Source: Lycium barbarum (lineage: Eukaryota; Streptophyta; Magnoliopsida; Solanales; Solanaceae). From it: a DNA stretch of 64,000 nucleotides. Position 1 is the first letter of the stretch. The number at the start of each line of letters is the position of its first letter. Below the pieces are notes generated by a model. That model searched no databases. It worked only from the letters and a program-made list of their open reading frames with translations, and was not told where the DNA came from. Both the position numbers and the translations under genes were made by a program. The stretch spans positions 76,280,307 to 76,344,306 of the forward strand of contig NC_083339.1 in assembly GCF_019175385.1 (NCBI RefSeq). Direction: 5' to 3'. This document shows, in pieces, positions 58,303 to 64,000 of the stretch.

Positions 58303-59194
58303 TGATATGATCCTACTCGGCACACCTCATTTCAAGACTTACATCCAAGGCCAAGATATGGAACTTCAAGCTCTACAAGTGGCATGGATGATAAGGATGG
58401 CATTGAAGGCCTTTGGAGGCCCATACAAGCCCCACAGTGAGGCCTATGATGTGTGGGAGGTGGCTTGGGCGAGGCTTGAAAAAGAAGCTACTAGAAAGAG
58501 GACCAAATGCGCAAAGTGGCCAAACGTGCAAATAGGGACATTTCTGCAAATTGGCTACATGTGCAAACTTGGACAAGGTTGAGAGTTGGCTATTTGTGCA
58601 AAGGAGGTTATGCTTGCAAGAAGGTCATGCATGCAAGGTTGATTAGAGGGTCATCTATGCAAGGAGGGGCATGTTTGGCCCTTGAAGGCCAATTCTTGAA
58701 TTGAAGATTACACTAAGAAGACTAGCCAAACAAGGCCCTTACTTCATTAAAGGTAGCATTGTAATTTCCTATTAGTCTTCTTTACTTAGCTTGTATATAT
58801 AGCATGTCTTTCATTTCATTGCTTAGATTTTGGATGATGAATTATGATACTCTAAATTGAGTGATAGATTTTTAGGTAGATTCTAGGGCTATTTTAGTCA
58901 ATATGATGGTGGAATCCATTGTTGGTTTGTGAACCTTTTATGTCCATTGATATTCATGAAGAGATTGCCATTTGTGGATTCAAATTGAATCTCTTGCCTT
59001 GAGTGTCAAATAGTGGTGGTTCTTTTAGGATCGGATTCGATTGGAAGGGTCTAAGTTTATTATATTTTGGTTTGTCCATAAATTCGCCCTAATTGGTTCT
59101 TACTTTATCCTCTTTTCTCATCCCCTTTTCTTCGTATCCTTTATTTTTCCGTGTTTGAATTGATTTGGCTTCATCCCCAAATCGATTCGTATCA
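58303..59194 (+). mobile_element. Element E 5' LTR
   Basis: 892 bp, TGATATGATCC…GATTCGTATCA, inserted in the pararetroviral RT. A TATA box lies at 58792. A primer-binding site follows immediately. The 3' LTR would lie beyond the window, so the TSD (left flank CATTT) cannot be checked. It is unrelated in sequence to LTRs A-L. Confidence 0.78.
58792..58801 (+). promoter_or_regulatory. TATA box of E LTR
   Basis: TGTATATATAGC, preceded by AT-rich sequence and followed by a pyrimidine-rich CTTTCATTTCATTGC start region. Confidence 0.55.
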
Positions 59195-59214
59195 TTTGGT
59201 ATTAGAGCATAGGC
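59195..59214 (+). promoter_or_regulatory. E primer-binding site
   Basis: TTTGGTATTAGAGCATAGGC directly after the LTR; TGGTATTAGAGC has one change from the initiator tRNA-Met complement. Confidence 0.75.
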
Positions 59215-60851
59215 TAAGAGATTGTTCCTACAATTTCTAATCCTAGGCTCAAAATTTAAAAATCCCAAAAAAAAAAAAACGAAAATCGTTTTGTGCTTTG
59301 ATTTTGTTGTTTTGGAAGTTATATTTGAGTTTGTTGTGGTGAAAAACATCTAGAAATGAAATTTGAAGCCATTTGGGTAAGAATTGAAGTTTCCACCATT
59401 AGAGGTTCATCAAAGCTTGAAGAACTCAAAGTGGGTTTAGTTGGTTTTGGTGAAATTGAGCTTTGATTCATATTGGGCTTTGTTGTCTAAGTGATAAGGG
59501 GCTTAGATCTGAAAATTGGGGCAAAAATGAGTTGATTTGGACCACATTGGATTTTTTAGTGTTCTTCATTGTTCATCTTTGTTCTTGGTGAAGAAGAAGA
59601 TAAAAAGGAAAGTTAGATCCAAGGAACCCAAGTCAAAAGTTGAAAAGTTGTTTTTCTAGCCAAAAAAGGTAAATACAAGGTTGAGTTGGTCCAAGAAGTC
59701 AGCAAATTCAGAAAATCTAGCACAATTCCCGAACCAAACGAGGTACAGTCGAATTTCACTGAAGCTGTTGTCATCAAGTTATACGGACCGTACAATTATA
59801 TACGGCTCGTGAAACTTGGTCGTGGTACAAGAGCTGGTTTGGAGAGTTTCTGTTACATTTGATCCGTCGAGTACGACCGTATTATACGGATCGTACAATT
59901 TTATACGACCAGTGAAACTTGGTCGTGGAATAGGGGCTGGTTTGGACAGTTTCTGTTACAATTTGGTCTTCAAGTACGGACGTATTATTCGGACCGTACA
60001 ATTTTATACGGCCCGTGAAACCTTGTCGTGAAATAGGAGCTGACTTGGAGACATTCTGTTCATTTCGTCCTTTGAATACGGACGTATTATACGGACCGTA
60101 TAATATTATATGGCCCGTGTAAGTTGGTCCGTGAAAGGTGACTTTGGGTCATGAAAGTGGGAAACAACCACCATTGATCAGGTGCTTCGTTTCTTGATTC
60201 GTTTTCGATTCCTTTCAGTTTCATCTCCTTCTCAAGCCTCAAATCTTGTTCTTAATTCATTTCAATTCCAAAAAAATTCTTGGGATTTCTTGATGGTTTT
60301 GTGTCCCTAATCCTTTGGTAGGAAGCAAAAAAAAAAAAAGAGTATAGAATTTTAAAAGTTTTCATTATTTCAAATTGATACCTTAGATCAATTGGGGCTT
60401 CACGGCCGTGTTTTCAAGTTATCACCTACCCGGGCCCGAAATTTTATTTCGTTCCCGATTTTCGCATTTCGTTTTCTTATTCCCTTCCACTAGTGTGCAT
60501 TTAGTAATTGTTCTACTTGTGTACGCTAGTTCTTGAGTCCGTCTTTCTTTCGTCCCAATTCTTTTCAAGCTTTTCTCGTTTTAACCTCGTTGAAACTTCT
60601 TTGGCTCAAGTCCTTTTTCTTTATCGAGTCGTCCGTCTTTCGATTAACAAGAATCTATTCCTCCACAAAGTTTAGCAATCTTGTGAATTGATTTGGATTA
60701 AAAGGGTTCTTGACCAACTTTGGAAGAAGCTTTAGGTTGAGAGGTAAGCTTGAGTGCAAATACGAGTGACGTGAGGAGCTTTTGCTACTAATCTTGTTTG
60801 CTCGTTTTGTAGGTACACAAAGAGGAGACATAAGGAGAAGGAGAGATAAGG
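59215..60851 (+). other. E long untranslated leader
   Basis: About 1.6 kb without a supported protein. It contains A-rich tracts, the tandem palindrome array (59770-60140), and near 60810 a TTTTGTAG|GTACAC acceptor-like site shortly before the gag-like ATG. Confidence 0.6.
59770..60140 (+). repeat. Four tandem units of about 95 bp with palindrome cores in E leader
   Basis: Each unit runs ATACGGACCGTACAATT-TATACGGCCCGTG, then AAACTTGGTCGTG, GAGCTGGTTTGGA and TTCTGTTAC. Two units keep a perfect TACGGACCGTA; the others are mutated by one or two bases. The core is the same as in U3 of the unrelated LTRs F, G, H, K and L. Confidence 0.85.
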
Positions 60852-61755
60852 ATGTCATCCATAGCTTCCGAGTCTTGTGGAGAAGATTTTGAGGGTTATG
60901 CCTCTAGCAATGGAGGGTATGACTATGAGGGTGACGGAGGCTATGAGGGAGATGACATGGGATATGAGCATCACTATTCTTACAATGAATATGATGGTGA
61001 TGGTGATGGTGCTCATGAGTCGTATGAGGAACGTGGTTGATATGATCATAACTTGTACGAGGGTGAAGAATACTATTCCGAGGGCAATTGTGAGGCAACA
61101 CCTCATGAGGCTTATGAAGAAGAAGGAGTAGATACAGAAGGGTCCTATGGTGGATACGAGCATGAAGAGTCTCATCCTACACGCCATGGACATGGGGGGG
61201 GGGGGGGATTGAGGTATGCTCCTTCCTCACACTTTCGATATGAACCACTTGGTGAGAACTTGCAAGATTGGGAAGAATGTGGTGATGATGAGCCTAGTGG
61301 CTATGCACTTCATGGTGAATATGTTTGAGAAGATAATGGGATTGCATATAATTCTTATATGGTGTCTTCTAGTAGACATTCACATACATCGCCTTGTAAA
61401 TCTTCCTATTCAAAGCAAAATGGTATAAGTGTGTGGATTGGTCCAAGTAGAAGTAGTCTGAGGAGGAGAAGAGAGTATACATTTCCTACTTCAAGAAATA
61501 TAATGAACCATGCTTCTTATCCTAGAACGAATGTGCCATGTTCTCATGGTTATGGTGTGGATGCTAGGAGGGGAATGTTTATAGGTGAAGGAAGTAGAGG
61601 GAATGCAAGATCTCAAGTGAGAAATGACCCGGAGGGGCGAATACTTGAGACAAAAATCACTTTGCTTGGTAGTGCGGGGTATGTTCTTGTGTTGGATGAT
61701 TGGAGTTATGGCAACTACTTTGCACCTCAAGAAGTTGCACAATTGGGTATAGAGT
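60852..61755 (+). pseudogene. E gag-like protein (unassigned), interrupted by D
   Basis: One frame starting ATG at 60852 (MSSIASESCGEDFEGYASSN), 48 bases after an acceptor-like TAG|GT. The first about 160 codons are rich in Tyr, Gly, Glu and Asp (YEGDGGYEGDDMGYEHHY); an about 14-base G run (61194-61207) codes for glycine. Two TGA stops (61038-61040 and 61326-61328) leave the phase unchanged. The later part is more basic (SLRRRREYTFPTSRN). Before the D insertion it gives ITLLGSAGYVLVLDDWSYGN. Position after leader and primer site suggests gag, but I see no zinc knuckle or capsid motif, so the function is open. LTR D cuts it at 61756. Confidence 0.55.
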
Positions 61756-64000
61756 TGTCACACCCTAATATCCCTAGGGTGTGATGGGCACCCGACCCCA
61801 TATTCGGAGCCGAGCGAACCCACTGACTCTTATTACACACATAATTTCTTCGGACTCTGAAATCAAGTAAAGGTGAAATACATAGAAAGCTTTCAAAATC
61901 TTCCTTTTATCGATGTTTTCAAATCAGACAAAATCTGTAATCATATAGAGTTTATCACATAATACAGAACGACATATCGGCTGATGGAGCGGCTTACAAA
62001 ACTGACATACTATACCCACGACTCTGTCTGCAAAGTCTCTAACTTCGAACAAACATCATAGCACATATACTCTGACTAGGCAGCACTCCAGGAACAGGTG
62101 GAGCCTGCCGACTTCGCTGGATCATCTTCGATACTAGCTTCAACTCATCTGGGTGTACCTGCGCGGCATGAAATGCAGCCCTCGAAGAAAGGGGGTCAGT
62201 ACGGAATATGTACTGAGTATGTAAAGCATGAAACACAAAAAACAGAACCATATCCGAAGCAAACAGTACAAGAGTGAGTACATTATCCAGATTACCAAAG
62301 CGCTTATTTTCCAATCATAAAATGTGTATGTAGAGGTCATATGTCAGAAATGGTGCAGATCCAGAATATCAGAATGTTTGATTTCCAGACACAGATCATG
62401 TATGCCGATATCTTATGCCAGAAGAAGTACAGAAGGTACCGAATGCCAAAATGCTTACCTTTCAAACACAAATCATGCATAACAGAGTCATATATCATAT
62501 ATGTATATAACGTGCCCCGGCCCTCCCGTGAGGGACGCGGTAAATCATATATCATGTAAGCATATAACGTGTCCCGGCCCTCCCGTGAGGGACGCGGTGA
62601 GTCATGTATCATGTAGGTCAATGTCATGTATCATATATGCATATAACGTGCCCCGGCCCTCCCGTGAGGGGCGCGGTAGATCATATATCTTGTGAACATA
62701 TAACGTGCCCCGGCCCTCGGTGAGGGAGGCGGTGAATCATATATCATGTATGCATATAATGTGCCCCGGCCCTCGGTGAGGGACGCGGTAAGTAGAATCA
62801 TATATGTCCACATCATGTACCATGTATGCATGTAACGTGCCCCGACCCTCTTTTGCGGGACGCGGTGAATAAATCATGTGCCATCCTGGCCACCACCCCG
62901 TCATCACATCATAATGTCATCATATCATATACATAACATGCCCCGGCCCGCAAGTGAGAGGGACGAGGTGAGCAATGCAGAGAAATACGCACGAGAACAT
63001 ACCCTGGCCCGGGACGCAGTGAAAGACATACTGAGACTTGCATGAACAGAGCAGTGCGAATCCATATGCACATAAATCAAGACTCGATACATACGTACAC
63101 ATACCGACCTTTGAAGGATCATAAACATGTTTCAAGTCAATCAGAGTTAGTATGTGAAAATTACGGACATTTTCACCACAAAACTCTTACGAACAATTCA
63201 GAGCAATTCCGAGATCTTTTATAGAAGTTAAGGACATCAAAATTTTACAAAACTCTTTTAGGAACAAACTCTTTATGCTCATCCCGATATTCAATCATAT
63301 CGTAAGCTTGATCATATCAGGCGTACTTATATCAAAAGTGAATCAGAATCATAGACAACCTCGGAAATATATCAAACAAAGTTTCGGAATCACGAATACA
63401 CATCAAAACTATATGAAGTGGCTTGTTCATTTACTAATCATACAATAGACTCAACCATACGAAACATGCTCATGTTATAAGAAAATAAGCATCATAACCA
63501 AGCTCGGAATCAAAGAGTAGAGTTATCCCAAGGTGCGTGTTATGTCATACCTTACTTAGCTCTAGGACATGCCAAAAGAAAGAAAGGGTAAGCCTTACAT
63601 ACCTGTCCCACGACCAACTAGCTACACTTATTTGTCCAAACTTGCTAGTCTACATACAAAAGAATTAACATAATCATTAGATTCATTGCCATTCACTTGC
63701 CTTAGTCTTCCAAATGAATTCACTTATATTCTACCGAAATTTCGGCAGCATTTCCCCTGTAAATACACCATCCCCGAGAATCTAACTCGGCCAATTTAAC
63801 AACAACAAATCCGAGAATTCAACTCGGCCAAACTATCAATAACAATACCAACAATCATATCTTCCAACTTCGACAATTAATTCAAAATACATTCCAACAT
63901 TAGTAGCTCCTTTACCTAATTCAATAACATTTCCTTTATATTCAATTCATACTTGTTCACATATTCAAATACTAATCCGAGACCATTCAACAATATTCAA
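61756..64000 (-). mobile_element. LTR D (C family), minus strand, runs off the window
   Basis: The left edge TGTCACACCCTAATATCCC is the inverse of the C end (GGTGTGACA). Inverse copies of C modules follow in order: a GCGCAG|GT site near 62160, CAGTAC/GTACTG at 62197-62217, a hairpin array at 62500-63010, a GTATGTAAGG site near 63600, an AAGTGTAG acceptor-like site near 63625 and the AGGGGAAATGCTGCCGAAATT phrase near 63750. It is inserted in the E gag-like frame (left flank AGAGT). Whether solo or part of a full element cannot be seen. Confidence 0.88.
62500..63010 (-). repeat. GC-rich hairpin array in LTR D
   Basis: At least six units of AACGTGCCCCGGCCCTC-loop-GAGGGACGCGGT are separated by AT-rich ATCATATATCATGTA spacers; arms GGCCCTC(CC) and (GG)GAGG pair. 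Inverse of the C array, with more units. Confidence 0.88.

Noticed and set aside
59780..60130. CCGTACAA in the E leader as an SBP-box transcription-factor site
   Set aside because: The GTAC core occurs only in the E units; the palindrome copies in the LTRs mostly read CCGTAAA or CCGTATA, so it cannot explain the shared motif.
61491..61742. Minus-strand frame opposite the E gag-like protein
   Set aside because: A shadow of the plus-strand coding sequence with no independent support.

Overview
This window is repeat-dominated intergenic DNA from a flowering plant, most likely a member of the Solanaceae. That placement is an inference from the Tekay/Del-type Ty3-gypsy polyproteins, the initiator-tRNA-Met primer sites and the endogenous pararetrovirus; no host marker gene is present. 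I find no intact host gene. Nearly all long reading frames belong to decayed LTR retrotransposons, and most short ORFs are chance frames inside LTRs.

Bases 1-38930 form a stack of nested LTR retrotransposons, ordered by 5-bp target-site duplications (TSDs). The base layer is LTR 'G' (2303-3720 and 37945-38930), abutted on its left by LTR 'F' (1-2302). G is split by element 'H' (3721-37939, TSD CTATA), a gag-pol chromovirus with about 2.4-kb LTRs. H's 5' LTR is split by element 'B' (6028-30256, TSD ATGGT/ATAGT), which keeps gag but has lost almost all of pol. B's 5' LTR is split by element 'A' (8835-20190, minus strand, TSD TGCTG), a full-length element with about 3.08-kb LTRs. B's 3' LTR is split by solo LTR 'C' (25844-29572, TSD TATGT).

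Bases 38931-52950 are a mosaic of LTR fragments: Tat/Ogre-like ends, the inverted pieces M and I, solo LTR 'J' with truncated element 'K' inside it, a CACTA-like terminus and a LINE-type RNase H remnant. LTR 'L' (52951-55145) precedes a broken endogenous pararetrovirus (about 55500-58302) whose two halves point in opposite directions. Element 'E' (from 58303) cuts the pararetroviral reverse transcriptase. A C-family LTR 'D' (61756 to the window end) in turn cuts the putative gag of E.

The most interesting signals lie inside the LTRs. (1) Dense arrays of the palindrome TACGGNCCGTA sit just upstream of the presumed transcription start in F, G, H, K and L, and recur in the leader of the unrelated element E. 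(2) Diverged LTR families share an ordered set of splice-like sites: a GTAAGAT donor, a YAG-bounded mini-exon ending in GTATGTAAGG, and a hairpin followed by GCAG|GT. (3) A gap-free, decayed 5S-rRNA-like sequence occupies the place of pol in B. All polyproteins carry stops or frameshifts, so the copies present look non-functional.
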